From Lewinellaceae bacterium (GTDB lineage Bacteria > Bacteroidota > Bacteroidia > Chitinophagales > Saprospiraceae): a DNA stretch of 64,000 nt. The notes under the pieces are model-generated. The model was not told where the DNA came from. It saw nothing but the letters and a program-made list of their open reading frames with translations, and made no database searches. The stretch spans positions 62,001 through 126,000 of the forward strand of contig JACJYG010000006.1 in assembly GCA_020636215.1 (NCBI GenBank), written 5' to 3'. Position 1 is the first letter of the stretch; each line of letters starts with the position of its first letter. Below are positions 34,201 through 43,989 of this stretch, piece by piece. The position numbers and the translations under genes were made by a program.

Positions 34201-37200
34201 ATGAGAGTCGCCGCCTGCATCCTGCTCGCCTTTTTCCTTTATAATTGTAACTCAGGAAACCACTCAGCTAAAGAAAATAGGCTGTTCACCGCGCTGTCAT
34301 CCAGAGAAAGCGGTATCGATTTTACTAATAAGGTTGAAAATTCCGAAGATTTCAACATCTTCAGCTACCGGAACTTCTACAACGGAGGTGGCGTCGCTAT
34401 CGGGGATATCAACAACGATGGCCTGCCGGATATCTACTTCACCAATAACATGGGGAAAAACAAGCTCTACCTCAACAAGGGCAATCTGCAATTTGAAGAT
34501 GTCACCGAAAAGGCTGGTGTCGGCGGGACGAAAGCCTGGAGCACCGGGGTGGTTATGGTGGATATCAACAATGATGGCTGGCTTGACATCTACGTCTGCA
34601 ACGCCGGCTTCGTCAAAGGCGATGACCAGGAAAATGAGCTGTTTATCAACAAAGGAGATCTCACCTTCGAGGAAAAGGCCGCCGATTACAACCTCAACGA
34701 GAACGGCTACACCACCCATGCCGCCTTCTTTGACTACGACCTCGACGGTGACCTCGACGTGTACATCCTCAACAACAGCTTCATGCCCGTCAATACGCTG
34801 AATTACAGCAACAAGCGGGAAATGTACGCCAAAGACTGGCCGGTTCGGGATTTTCTCAAGGGCGGCGGCGATAAACTGTTGCGCAACGACGATGGAAAGT
34901 TTGTGGACGTTACGGAGCAGGCCGGGATCTACGGCAGCCTCATCGGCTTCGGGCTGGGCATTACGGTTGGAGATGTTAATGGCGATAATCTGCCTGATAT
35001 GTATGTCTCCAACGACTTCTTCGAACGCGATTATCTCTACATCAATCAGGGGGATGGCACTTTTAAAGAAGAGATCAAAAACTGGATGGAGCACCTCAGC
35101 TCTTTCTCCATGGGAGCGGATATGGCGGATATCAACAACGACGGTTATCCGGAGATATTCGTGACAGATATGCTGCCCAATGACGAGTACCGCCTGAAAA
35201 CCACCTCCAGCTTTGAAAATTACAATGTTTACTACCTGAAACTGCAACGGGATTTCTACCATCAATACATGCAGAATACCCTGCAGTATAATAATAAGGA
35301 TGGTTCTTTCAGCGAGATCGCCTATTTCAGCGGTGTATCTTCCTCCGACTGGAGCTGGGGCGCCCTGCTCTTCGATGCAGACAATGACGGCTACCGCGAT
35401 ATTTACGTCTGCAATGGCATCTATCAGGATGTAACCGACCAGGATTTCATCGACTTCTTTGCCAATGATGTAGCCCAAAAAATGGCTTTGACCGGCAAAA
35501 AAGAAGAAATGAAAACCATTCTGGACAAGATGCCCTCCACCCCTCTTCTGAATAAGTTCTTCCATAACCGAGGCGACCTCACCTTTGAAGAAGCCGGCCA
35601 GAAATCGGGCTTCGACACGCCTTCTTTCTCTAATGGCGCCGCCTACGGCGACCTCGACAACGACGGCGACCTCGACCTGGTAGTCAACAACCTCAATCAA
35701 CAGGCCTTTCTTTATCGGAACAACAGTGAATCTCTCTACAAGCATCACTATCTCAAAGTTAAACTTAAAGGCCCTGAAAAAAACACCTTTGCAATTGGGG
35801 CGAAAGTGGTGGCGCACAAGGGCAAAGAAGAACTGAATTTTCAACTTGTACCCACCCGTGGCTTCCAGTCTTCGATCGATTATGTGATGGCCTTTGGGCT
35901 TGGCGATGGTACAGTGGTTGATTCAGTAGAAGTCATCTGGCCCGACCGCACGCGTTCCGTAGTCCAAAATCCGTCGATAGATCAGACGCTATCTGTCGAT
36001 TACCAGCAGGTTTCCCGACAGCCGGTGGGTAAGCCTGGCCTCAGCAGCAGCCCGGCCGTAGCCTTGGTGGAGGAAGTGCCGGCTCCCTTTGAAGCGCACC
36101 ATGAAAATGATTATATTGACTTCTTCCAGGAAGGCCTGTCAATGCGGATGATCTCCCGGGAAGGGCCCCGGGTTGCGGTCGGCGATGTGAACGGTGACGG
36201 ACAGGAAGATGTATACATCGGAGCGGCCAGCGGTTCGCCCGGGCAGTTGTATCTGCAGCGCTCAGGAAGTTTTGTGCCCGCCAATGTACCTGATTTTTTG
36301 GAAGGGGCAAATTATGAAGATACGGCCGCCACCTTTTTTGATGCCGATAGTGATGGCGACCTCGACCTCTTCGTAGGCTCCGGTGGGAATCAATTCCCCT
36401 CAGGTTCCCGCTTCATGCAGGATCGGCTTTACCTCAACGACGGGAAAGGGCAATTTTCCGCCAGCCCTCGTGCGCTGCCGATGAATGGCTTCAATACTTC
36501 GGTCGCCATTCCATTGGATTTTGATAAGGATGGAGACATGGACCTCTTTGTCGGAAGCCGCAGTATTCCCAACCAGTTTGGCCGGGACCCGCGAAGTTTC
36601 CTGTACCAGAATGACGGCAAGGGTAATTTCAAGGATGCAGCCAAAGCTTATGCCCTCGACCTGCAATTCATCGGTATGGTAACTTCAGCAGCCCTGGTGG
36701 ACCTCATCGGCGATTCCGACCCGGAATTGGTGGTGGCTGGTGAATGGATGAGCCCGGTAATATTCCGAATCAAGGATGGCCTCTTCCGGAGGGTGGATTC
36801 CAATCTGAGTAATTATTCCGGCTGGTGGTATGCCATTGCCACCGACGATATCGATCAGGATGGAGACCAGGACCTCATACTCGGCAACCGGGGGGAGAAT
36901 TTCTATTTCAGTGGTAGCCTTGAAAGCCCAGCCAAACTTTGGGTTTCAGATTTCGATAATAACGGCACGACCGAGAAGATCATCACCCGGAGCGTGGATG
37001 GGAAAGATATGCCGGTCCCAATGAAAAAAGAACTGACCGGGCAGATTGTCAGCCTGAAAAAGCAAAACCTCAAGAATACAGAATATGCCACCAAGTCCAT
37101 CCAGGACCTGTTCCCGCCCGAGGTGCTGAACAATGCCCTGGTGAAGGAGGGTGCTTTCTTTCGGTCGGCAGTGGCGCTGAACGATGGTGATGGGAATTTT

Positions 37201-37533
37201 ACCGTGGTAGACCTTCCCCGGGAAGTGCAGTTTTCCTGCATCTGCGGCATCTTCTGCACGGACCTGAACGGCGATTCCAAAGACGACCTCATCCTGGCGG
37301 GTAATGACAATGGATTTACCCCACAGTTCTCCAAACTGGACGCCAGCTTCGGCCATGTTCTGATTAATCGCGGAGCAGGGCAGTTTGATCGGATAGATAA
37401 CCGTGACAGTGGCTTCTTTATCCGGGGAGATGTTAAACAATTGGCCGGGCTAGTAATTAATAAGAAAGATTATGTACTGGCGGCTATTAATAGCCAGAAA
37501 CCCAAGCTTTTCCGACTGACGGGAGGGCAGTAG
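34201..37533 (+). CDS. Large FG-GAP/VCBS-repeat lipoprotein with ASPIC/UnbV-type domain (copy 1)
   Basis: 1110 residues from ATG 34201, which gives a lipoprotein signal with cysteine in FLYNC near residue 18; an ATG at 34150 would put 17 residues before it. The protein is built of many calcium-binding FG-GAP repeats of the form DINNDGLPDIYFTNN, DLDNDGDLDLVVNN and DFDKDGDMDLFVGS, typical of beta-propellers. Near residues 540-600 the segment GAKVVAHKGKEELNFQL with RGFQSSIDYVMAFGLGDG is the ASPIC/UnbV (CRTAC1) domain. Such lipoproteins often follow SusCD pairs in Bacteroidota and may capture substrate at the cell surface. Function in detail unknown. Confidence 0.88.
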   Translation: MRVAACILLAFFLYNCNSGNHSAKENRLFTALSSRESGIDFTNKVENSEDFNIFSYRNFYNGGGVAIGDINNDGLPDIYFTNNMGKNKLYLNKGNLQFEDVTEKAGVGGTKAWSTGVVMVDINNDGWLDIYVCNAGFVKGDDQENELFINKGDLTFEEKAADYNLNENGYTTHAAFFDYDLDGDLDVYILNNSFMPVNTLNYSNKREMYAKDWPVRDFLKGGGDKLLRNDDGKFVDVTEQAGIYGSLIGFGLGITVGDVNGDNLPDMYVSNDFFERDYLYINQGDGTFKEEIKNWMEHLSSFSMGADMADINNDGYPEIFVTDMLPNDEYRLKTTSSFENYNVYYLKLQRDFYHQYMQNTLQYNNKDGSFSEIAYFSGVSSSDWSWGALLFDADNDGYRDIYVCNGIYQDVTDQDFIDFFANDVAQKMALTGKKEEMKTILDKMPSTPLLNKFFHNRGDLTFEEAGQKSGFDTPSFSNGAAYGDLDNDGDLDLVVNNLNQQAFLYRNNSESLYKHHYLKVKLKGPEKNTFAIGAKVVAHKGKEELNFQLVPTRGFQSSIDYVMAFGLGDGTVVDSVEVIWPDRTRSVVQNPSIDQTLSVDYQQVSRQPVGKPGLSSSPAVALVEEVPAPFEAHHENDYIDFFQEGLSMRMISREGPRVAVGDVNGDGQEDVYIGAASGSPGQLYLQRSGSFVPANVPDFLEGANYEDTAATFFDADSDGDLDLFVGSGGNQFPSGSRFMQDRLYLNDGKGQFSASPRALPMNGFNTSVAIPLDFDKDGDMDLFVGSRSIPNQFGRDPRSFLYQNDGKGNFKDAAKAYALDLQFIGMVTSAALVDLIGDSDPELVVAGEWMSPVIFRIKDGLFRRVDSNLSNYSGWWYAIATDDIDQDGDQDLILGNRGENFYFSGSLESPAKLWVSDFDNNGTTEKIITRSVDGKDMPVPMKKELTGQIVSLKKQNLKNTEYATKSIQDLFPPEVLNNALVKEGAFFRSAVALNDGDGNFTVVDLPREVQFSCICGIFCTDLNGDSKDDLILAGNDNGFTPQFSKLDASFGHVLINRGAGQFDRIDNRDSGFFIRGDVKQLAGLVINKKDYVLAAINSQKPKLFRLTGGQ

Positions 37534-37609
37534 GAAGTTGTTTGTGGTATGCCAAGCCTCAAATATTTGGAAAGCCTAACCTAATTCTTAAAAAAGAAAC
37601 CCAATACTT

Positions 37610-40600
37610 ATGATACTAAAATCGATATACAAGGCTCAACAAGTGGTGGTATGGATAGTAGCCATCGTACTGACTATTTCCAGTTGTTCTAATGAGGGTA
37701 AGGAAGGATATCAGTTCGAATTGTTGCGCAAAGACGCCACTGGGCTGGACTTTGAGAACGTACTCAAACCCACTAGTGAATTCAATGTCTTCAATTATAT
37801 GTACTTTTTCAATGGCGGTGGCCTGGCTGCCGGGGACTTCAATAAAGACGGCTTGGTTGACCTCTACTTTACCAGCAACATGGGCCCCAATAAGCTCTTC
37901 CTCAACGAGGGAGGCTTGAAATTCCGGGACGTTACTGACCAGGCCGGCCTTGCCGGGATGGACGGTTGGACAACCGGTGCTTCCGTTGTCGATATCAACA
38001 ATGACGGCCTGTTGGATATTTACGTATCCCAAATGGGGGATTTCCAGAATATCAGGGGGCAGAACCAACTATACATTTGCACGGGCATCGAAAATGGAGT
38101 CCCCGTTTTCGAAGACCAGGCTGTCCAATACAACCTGGATCTGGTGGGCTTTTCCACCCAAGCCGTCTTCTTTGACTACGATCTCGACGGCGATCTGGAT
38201 ATGTACCAACTCAACCACTCCCTGCACGCTAACGGAACTTTCGGCCAAAAGAAAGAATTCGTTAATACCGTGCATCCAATGGCAGGGGACAAGCTGATGC
38301 GCAATGACGGGGATACCTTCACGAATGTGACCGTGGCGGCCGGCATCAACAGCACTGTTATCGGCTACGGCCTGGGCGTGGTTACCGGCGATATCAATCT
38401 CGATGGCTGGCCCGACATTTATATCGGGAACGACTTCCACGAGAATGACTACCTCTACATCAATCAAAAGGATGGAACTTTCAAAGAAATGCTGCCGGAG
38501 GAAATGATGCATACCAGCCGATTCTCCATGGGGGTGGATATGGCCGATATCAATAATGATGCTTTCAACGAAGTGATCTCCCTGGATATGTTGCCCTCCG
38601 ACCCTTTCATTCTGAAAACTTCTTTGGGGGAAGATGATTACGCCTTATTCCACTTTAAAGTGGGCTACGGCTACAACCACCAATATGCCCGCAACAACCT
38701 GCAACTCAACAACGGAGACGGCACCTTTAGCGAGATCGGCATTTTCTCCGGCGTTTTTGCGACCGACTGGTCGTGGGCGCCGCTATTCCTGGATTTTGAC
38801 CATGACGGCTACAAGGACCTCTTTATTAGCAATGGCATTCCGCGCCGCATGAACGATATTGACTATGTCAATTTCCGGGCCGATAATGCGATCCGTTACA
38901 AGGCCAACACCAACAACCTTGAAAATTCAGACCTCGTGGTGGTGGAAAAAATGCCTCGGGTCAAATTGCCCAACAAATTTTTCCACAATGGCGGCGGCCT
39001 TCGGTTCCAGGATATGGCCAATAGTATTAAAGGCGACCTGCCCACTTTCTCCAATGGAGCTATCTACGCCGATTTGGACAATGACGGCGACCTCGATATT
39101 GTCGTTAATAATATCGAAGATGAACCTTTCCTATACCAGAACCTGGAGATTGACAACAAAAAAGAAGGGCGCAATTATCTGTCTTTTACGTTTCATGGCC
39201 CGCCCAGGAATATCAATGGTATTGGCGCCAGTGTAGTGGTTTTCAAAGGAAAAGAAAAGCTGTTTTACCAAAACTTCCCCTGCAAAGGATATCAGTCGAG
39301 TGTTGAGGCTGGCCTGCACATTGGGGTTGGTGATGCCAGCCAGGTGGACTCAATCGTCGTCATCTGGCCGGACCAGAGCTACCAAATGCTTTCTGACATT
39401 GCTTACAACCAAAAAACGGAGTTGAAATGGCAGCCTGGCCTGCCCCACTATGATTACCATATTCTTTCTACCCGCCCGGCCCCGGCCTGGGAGGTGGAAG
39501 ATGTGACGTCGGCGGTAGCATTGGATTATGTACACAAGGAAAACCCCTTTGTAGAATTCAACCGCGAGGTGCTCATTCCTCATATGGTTTCAACAGAAGG
39601 GCCGGCCCTGGCGGTAGGCGATGTCAATGGTGACGGGTTAGAGGATGTTTTTCTAGGCTCCGCCAAGCGGGGTCATAGCCGCCTTTATTTTCAGGTTCCC
39701 GGAGGCAAATTCCAGGACCGCAGCCCGCAGGTGCTCCTCCTGGATAGCCTCTTTGAGGATGTAGATGCTGTTTTTGCAGACCTTGAAAACGATGGCGACC
39801 TCGATCTGGTGGTCGCCAGTGGCGGCAATGAATACTGGGGCGAGCACGAGGCCCTGGTGCAACGTGCTTACATCAATGACGGCAAAGGCAATTTTACGGT
39901 CGATAAGAGCCTTTTCAAGGGCGCTTTCATGACGGCATCCTGTGTACTGCCGGCGGATTTCAACGGCGATGGCCTGGTAGACTTTTTCTTCGGCGGCCGC
40001 GCCGTGCCCTGGAATTATGGCAAAACACCAACCTCCTATTTGTTTGAGAATAAAGGCAACGGACAGTTTGAAAATGTAACGGTCCAGGTTGCGGATGGCC
40101 TGGAGAATGTTGGCCTGGTGAAAAACGGAACCTGGGCGGATATGGATGAGGATGGCGACCCCGACCTCGTGTTGGCCATGGAATGGGGGCCGGTCGAATT
40201 CTTCCTCAACGATGGCGGCCGTCTGAAAAAGCAGCCGCTCAATGAAATGAAAGGCTGGTGGGATTTTGTACTACCCTACGATTTTGATCAGGACGGCGAT
40301 ATGGACCTTCTGGCCGGAAACCTGGGGGATAACTCCAAGTTGCGCCCGACGCCGGAAGAACCGGTACGACTCTACGTCAATGACTTTGACGATAATGATC
40401 AGATTGAGCAGATCCTGACTTATTATCTGGATGGCAAGGAGGTGCCGTTTGCCAATTACAAAGAACTCACCAAACAATTGGTGTCCCTGAAAAAGAAATA
40501 CCTGTATTCCCGGGATTTCGCCAAAGCATCGATGTCCGAACTGTTCGGAGAAGAAAAACTGGCGTCGGCCAAGGTGCTGGAGGCCAATACTTTCCAGAGT

Positions 40601-40996
40601 ATGTATTTTGAAAACACCGGAGATTTACAATTTAAGGCTCACCCGCTTCCGGATGTGTTACAGTTTTCTACCCTGAATGCCGCCGGCCTGTATGATTTCA
40701 ATGGCGACGGCAAACAAGAAGTCCTGCTTGGTGGAAATTTCTACGAGAATAACATTGAACTGGGGCGTTATGACGCTAATTACGGTAACGTCCTGGCTAT
40801 AGGCGCTAATGGCGATTTCCAACTTGACCCCGTGGGCAGCCTCCGGATTAAAGGCCAGGTGCGCCGGATTCGGCCTATTACCATCGATGGGAAGTTCTGC
40901 TTTATCCTTGCCCGTAATGATGGGCCGGTTTTGGTGATACTGCCAAGGCCCTCTGGAAAAAAATTATTATCGGAGAATAGTGCGAAAAAAAATTAG
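37610..40996 (+). CDS. Large FG-GAP/VCBS-repeat lipoprotein with ASPIC/UnbV-type domain (copy 2)
   Basis: 1128 residues, a paralogue of the preceding gene over its whole length (for example DINNDGLLDIYVS, FFDYDLDGDLDMYQLNHS, GDINLDGWPDIYIGNDF). The lipobox is TISSC near residue 27. The ASPIC/UnbV part reads GASVVVFKGKEKLFYQNF with KGYQSSVEAGLHIGVGD. Sequence identity with copy 1 is moderate, so the duplication is old. It lies 76 bases after copy 1 and about 7 bases before a small lipoprotein gene, one transcription unit. Stop is TAG. Confidence 0.88.
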   Translation: MILKSIYKAQQVVVWIVAIVLTISSCSNEGKEGYQFELLRKDATGLDFENVLKPTSEFNVFNYMYFFNGGGLAAGDFNKDGLVDLYFTSNMGPNKLFLNEGGLKFRDVTDQAGLAGMDGWTTGASVVDINNDGLLDIYVSQMGDFQNIRGQNQLYICTGIENGVPVFEDQAVQYNLDLVGFSTQAVFFDYDLDGDLDMYQLNHSLHANGTFGQKKEFVNTVHPMAGDKLMRNDGDTFTNVTVAAGINSTVIGYGLGVVTGDINLDGWPDIYIGNDFHENDYLYINQKDGTFKEMLPEEMMHTSRFSMGVDMADINNDAFNEVISLDMLPSDPFILKTSLGEDDYALFHFKVGYGYNHQYARNNLQLNNGDGTFSEIGIFSGVFATDWSWAPLFLDFDHDGYKDLFISNGIPRRMNDIDYVNFRADNAIRYKANTNNLENSDLVVVEKMPRVKLPNKFFHNGGGLRFQDMANSIKGDLPTFSNGAIYADLDNDGDLDIVVNNIEDEPFLYQNLEIDNKKEGRNYLSFTFHGPPRNINGIGASVVVFKGKEKLFYQNFPCKGYQSSVEAGLHIGVGDASQVDSIVVIWPDQSYQMLSDIAYNQKTELKWQPGLPHYDYHILSTRPAPAWEVEDVTSAVALDYVHKENPFVEFNREVLIPHMVSTEGPALAVGDVNGDGLEDVFLGSAKRGHSRLYFQVPGGKFQDRSPQVLLLDSLFEDVDAVFADLENDGDLDLVVASGGNEYWGEHEALVQRAYINDGKGNFTVDKSLFKGAFMTASCVLPADFNGDGLVDFFFGGRAVPWNYGKTPTSYLFENKGNGQFENVTVQVADGLENVGLVKNGTWADMDEDGDPDLVLAMEWGPVEFFLNDGGRLKKQPLNEMKGWWDFVLPYDFDQDGDMDLLAGNLGDNSKLRPTPEEPVRLYVNDFDDNDQIEQILTYYLDGKEVPFANYKELTKQLVSLKKKYLYSRDFAKASMSELFGEEKLASAKVLEANTFQSMYFENTGDLQFKAHPLPDVLQFSTLNAAGLYDFNGDGKQEVLLGGNFYENNIELGRYDANYGNVLAIGANGDFQLDPVGSLRIKGQVRRIRPITIDGKFCFILARNDGPVLVILPRPSGKKLLSENSAKKN

Positions 40997-41003
40997 AAAA
41001 AAC

Positions 41004-41693
41004 ATGAGAAGAACCCTTTGTATGTTTACCGGATTCCTGTTACTGGCGAGCCTTTGGAGCTGTAAGATCGAAAGCAGTCAGCCCAACCGGAATATTTATA
41101 ATTTCAACCAGGAGTTGTCAATCAGCACGCTGAAAAAGGAATATAGCGTTGGCGATTTCTTCCGGATAGAAATCAGTATTGCGAATAAAACGCTGAAGGA
41201 TATTGCTTCAGGGGCGGACATTCCAATCGACAACGCTACCTTCAATGTCACTTCCGACATTGAAGTGATCCAGATCGATCCCTTACCTGGCTCTATCGAC
41301 CGCTTTGACCTGATCATTCAGGATGGGCAGGCAGATAAAGATGATAATTTTCCTCAAACTGGTGATGCACTGCTAAAGTATGGCTGCCCAGCCAACAATT
41401 ACTCAATGCGTATCGGATATCAGTTCAAACAAAGAGGTAATTACCTGCTGAGGCTCAATCCCGAACGGCTTACCAGCCTCATCTTTTTTACCGATAACGG
41501 CAATTGTTCTATCCAGGACCTCTTTCCTCCCCCTCCTGAGGCAGATCTTGGTAACGTCTATTATACTTTTGATGTGGAAGACAATAACCTGGATGTGTTT
41601 AATGCTCTTGTCGGTACTGCAACTGATGCGGTTACAGAGGAGTACCGGCAGGCGCTGGAGGATAAGCGTGCGTTTTTTATCCCGGTGCGGTAA
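41004..41693 (+). CDS. Small lipoprotein of the SusCD/FG-GAP locus
   Basis: 229 residues from ATG 41004, giving a lipobox ASLWSC at about residue 19. A GTG at 40980 is in frame but overlaps the preceding gene. The mature part looks like one or two beta-sandwich domains (EYSVGDFFRIEISIANKTL) with a pair of cysteines (KYGCPANN, DNGNCSI). No family recognised. Its position 7 bases after the second FG-GAP lipoprotein indicates a shared role at the cell surface. Confidence 0.75.
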   Translation: MRRTLCMFTGFLLLASLWSCKIESSQPNRNIYNFNQELSISTLKKEYSVGDFFRIEISIANKTLKDIASGADIPIDNATFNVTSDIEVIQIDPLPGSIDRFDLIIQDGQADKDDNFPQTGDALLKYGCPANNYSMRIGYQFKQRGNYLLRLNPERLTSLIFFTDNGNCSIQDLFPPPPEADLGNVYYTFDVEDNNLDVFNALVGTATDAVTEEYRQALEDKRAFFIPVR

Positions 41694-41699
41694 GGCCTG

Positions 41700-41717
41700 G
41701 CCAAACTCCGGTTTGGC
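41700..41717. terminator. Short hairpin between convergent genes
   Basis: GCCAAAC (41700-41706) and GTTTGGC (41711-41717) form a perfect seven-base stem with a four-base loop. It lies directly after the stop of the small lipoprotein gene and before the end of the convergent type IX cargo gene. There is no T-run, so termination is only a possibility. Confidence 0.4.
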
Positions 41718-41761
41718 TCATGGATAAAAGCTTCAGGCCCGAGCTGGATTTCAGCCGAACG

Positions 41762-42628
41762 TCACCTCAACAACACCATATCCCCTTGCTGTTGTAGTAG
41801 GGGTTCACTGAAGGAGGACTGAAAAGACAAAGTATAGAAATAGGTGTCTGATGGTTGCGGCTGCCCGTCCCAGGCGCCATCCCAGGCATCCATCGGATTA
41901 TTCGTTTCGAATACGAGCTGGCCCCAGCGGTTGAATATCTTCAAGTTGTATTGCTGTGCCGGGCATTGAATAATGGGCCCAAAGGTGTCGTTCAGCCCGT
42001 CATCATTAGGGGTGAAGGCGTTGGGGACGCCAATGCAGGGTTCACACCAATCCACTTGCAGGGAATCCTGAAGGGTGCATTGATCCACCACCACTTTTAC
42101 CAGGTATTTGCCCGGGCGATCAACTTCGTAAGTAGGTTCTTTCGAACCGTCCTGCCAGAGATAGAGGCTGGCCCCATCGAGGGAGGCGTCCAGAGTATAG
42201 GATTCCTGATTGCATAAGGCCGTATCTCCGGGCAGGCCCTGCCATTCGGCTACGGCAAAGCGCACATATATGGTATCGCTCACCAGAAATTCATCGTTGC
42301 GGGCAGTGGCCCAATAAGTACCGGTGGTGGAAACGATCAGTACGGTGTCTGTACTGCCGTCACTCCATTCTATGCTCACGTCAGGTGTCTGTTCCGGAAT
42401 AGAAAGCCGTAAGCTTCGGGCTTCGCAAAGGGTGGTGTCGGGCCCCAGCTGAAATTCGGGGATGCTGTCCGGGACGGCGCCATCTTGGGCAGGCAGTGCA
42501 TAATTGCGGAAAGCTAAGCTGCTATTGTTTTTCTCAAGGGCAATAGCACTGCCATTTCCTTCCGCCTGTAGGAAGGGAAGCCATAAAAAAAGTGCCAAAA
42601 TGGAGCATGTAAGCAGTTTGTTGGACAT
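41762..42628 (-). CDS. Secreted protein with type IX secretion (type B) C-terminal sorting domain
   Basis: 288 residues from ATG 42628, chosen because it begins a clear signal peptide (MSNKLLTCSILALFLWLPF) cleaved near AEG. The middle holds two Ig-like repeats of the kind LGPDTTLCEARSLRLS and LPGDTALCNQESYTLDAS, common in Bacteroidota adhesins. The last 90 residues are the gliding-motility-associated domain: PNAFTPNDDGLNDTF, LKIFNRWGQLVFE, DAWDGAWDGQPQPSDTYFY. It is therefore exported by the type IX system and attached or released at the surface. Short compared with most cargo proteins. Confidence 0.85.
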   Translation of the reverse strand: MSNKLLTCSILALFLWLPFLQAEGNGSAIALEKNNSSLAFRNYALPAQDGAVPDSIPEFQLGPDTTLCEARSLRLSIPEQTPDVSIEWSDGSTDTVLIVSTTGTYWATARNDEFLVSDTIYVRFAVAEWQGLPGDTALCNQESYTLDASLDGASLYLWQDGSKEPTYEVDRPGKYLVKVVVDQCTLQDSLQVDWCEPCIGVPNAFTPNDDGLNDTFGPIIQCPAQQYNLKIFNRWGQLVFETNNPMDAWDGAWDGQPQPSDTYFYTLSFQSSFSEPLLQQQGDMVLLR

Positions 42629-42726
42629 AGTTTTTTTATTATAGGGCAATAAATTTATTTTAAACGCTATATTCGGGAAGCGAGTGTTTGAAAGGTTGAT
42701 GAAACACTCAAACCCGCCCCCCTTTT

Positions 42727-43872
42727 TCACCTCCCCTCCACAATCTTGTTTGCGATCTTTTCCGAGTCCCGGAAAATAATGCCGAGGATGCCACCGGGTT
42801 GATAGTTGTCGAAGCCAAGAAAGTAAAGGCCCTCATATTTTCCCGTACCGATACAGTCGTTGGGTAAGCACTCTGCATTAAAAAACTCATCGGTAAAGGG
42901 CAGTAAATCTTCCAATTGGGCGCGGTAACCGGTAGCAAGAATGACGGTATCTACCTTTAATTCTTTCCCCCCTTTGCAGCGAACCCCTTTTTTAGTAAAG
43001 GATTCAATTTCTGGCACCACTTTGATCTTTCCGGCTTTGATCTGGTCGACGGTTCCGAGGTCGATCACTGGGGTTTTGCCTGTTTCGCGAAGTTGGCGGG
43101 CGGGCGGCATATCTGGTTTTTCCAGGCCGTAACGGCGCAGGTTGCCAAAGGCCAGCCACTGTACCTGAGCGCCGATCCAGTCGCCCAGCCAGGTAGGGAG
43201 TTTGGCCAGGGTGAAGGCGGTCCGCTGCGTGGGGTTACCCAAAAAATCTCGGGGAACGATATTAACCGGGCCGCGAACGCTGAGGTAAGGATTGATGTCA
43301 TTCTCGCTCAGGTCGAGGGCTATTTCGGCGCCGGTATTACCCATACCTACTACAAGTACCCGCTGATTGCAAAAAGGCCGGTAATTTTTATATTGCCGGC
43401 TATGGAGGACCTGCCCCTGGAATTGGGATTCTCCCGGAAAGGAAGGCCGGACGGGCACCCGGTTTACCCCTGTGGCGATAACAACATGCTTGGCCAGGAA
43501 GGCCTTGCCGGAAGCGGTGTGTACGGCCCAGCCCTCAGCTGCCGGCTCAATAGCGCTGGCTTCTTCCCCAAAATGAGGCCGGATATCAAACTCCTTGGCA
43601 TAGGAATCGAAATAATCCACCAGCATCTGACGGGAAACGTAGCGGGGGTAATAACTGGGAAATGGCATTCCCGGCAATTGGGAATATTCTTTGACCGTAT
43701 GCAGGCGCAGACGATCATAATGTTCCCGCCAGGCATTACCAACATGCCGGCTTTTTTCGATCACCTCAAAGGAAATACCATGTTGCCTTAACCGGCCAGC
43801 CATGGCCAGGCCGGCAGGGCCGGCGCCAATTATGAGGACAGAAGTGTGTTGCATAGGCTTTGTAGTGTTCAA
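42727..43872 (-). CDS. Flavin-containing monooxygenase-like oxidoreductase
   Basis: 381 residues (possible ATGs at 43872 and 43854). The FAD motif is IIGAGPAGLAMAGRL near residue 15, and the NADPH motif VVGMGNTGAEIALDL near residue 170. VILATGYRAQL near residue 310 is the FMO/YUCCA type ATG motif. Such enzymes oxygenate amines, sulfides or ketones. Substrate not determinable. The next gene upstream on the same strand is an aldehyde dehydrogenase, so the pair may oxidise a small lipophilic compound. A MITE-like palindrome separates them. Confidence 0.85.
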   Translation of the reverse strand: MNTTKPMQHTSVLIIGAGPAGLAMAGRLRQHGISFEVIEKSRHVGNAWREHYDRLRLHTVKEYSQLPGMPFPSYYPRYVSRQMLVDYFDSYAKEFDIRPHFGEEASAIEPAAEGWAVHTASGKAFLAKHVVIATGVNRVPVRPSFPGESQFQGQVLHSRQYKNYRPFCNQRVLVVGMGNTGAEIALDLSENDINPYLSVRGPVNIVPRDFLGNPTQRTAFTLAKLPTWLGDWIGAQVQWLAFGNLRRYGLEKPDMPPARQLRETGKTPVIDLGTVDQIKAGKIKVVPEIESFTKKGVRCKGGKELKVDTVILATGYRAQLEDLLPFTDEFFNAECLPNDCIGTGKYEGLYFLGFDNYQPGGILGIIFRDSEKIANKIVEGR

Positions 43873-43877
43873 AATCA

Positions 43878-43971
43878 GTTGCCGCTTTTCATTTCATTGG
43901 GGTTGTGTAAACGGTACCCCTAACCTTCCGGTTGAATTGGCTTTTTACACAACCCCAACGAAACCGACAAC
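43878..43971. mobile_element. 94-bp MITE-like element with long inverted repeats
   Basis: TTGGGGTTGTGTAAA (43897-43911) and TTTACACAACCCCAA (43944-43958) are exact reverse complements. Complementarity extends outwards with few mismatches to GTTG (43878) and CAAC (43971), so each arm is nearly 30 bases. The TTGTGTAAA/TTTACACAA motif is typical of IS256-family ends. No transposase is present, so this is best read as a non-autonomous or deleted element. It lies in the gap between the FMO and aldehyde dehydrogenase genes. Confidence 0.55.
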
Positions 43972-43989
43972 TCATTTTTTGAGGATTCC

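Noticed and set aside
34297..35844. 515-codon ORF on the minus strand
   Set aside because: Antisense shadow of the FG-GAP lipoprotein, caused by repeated Asp/Asn codons; no domain and no start context.
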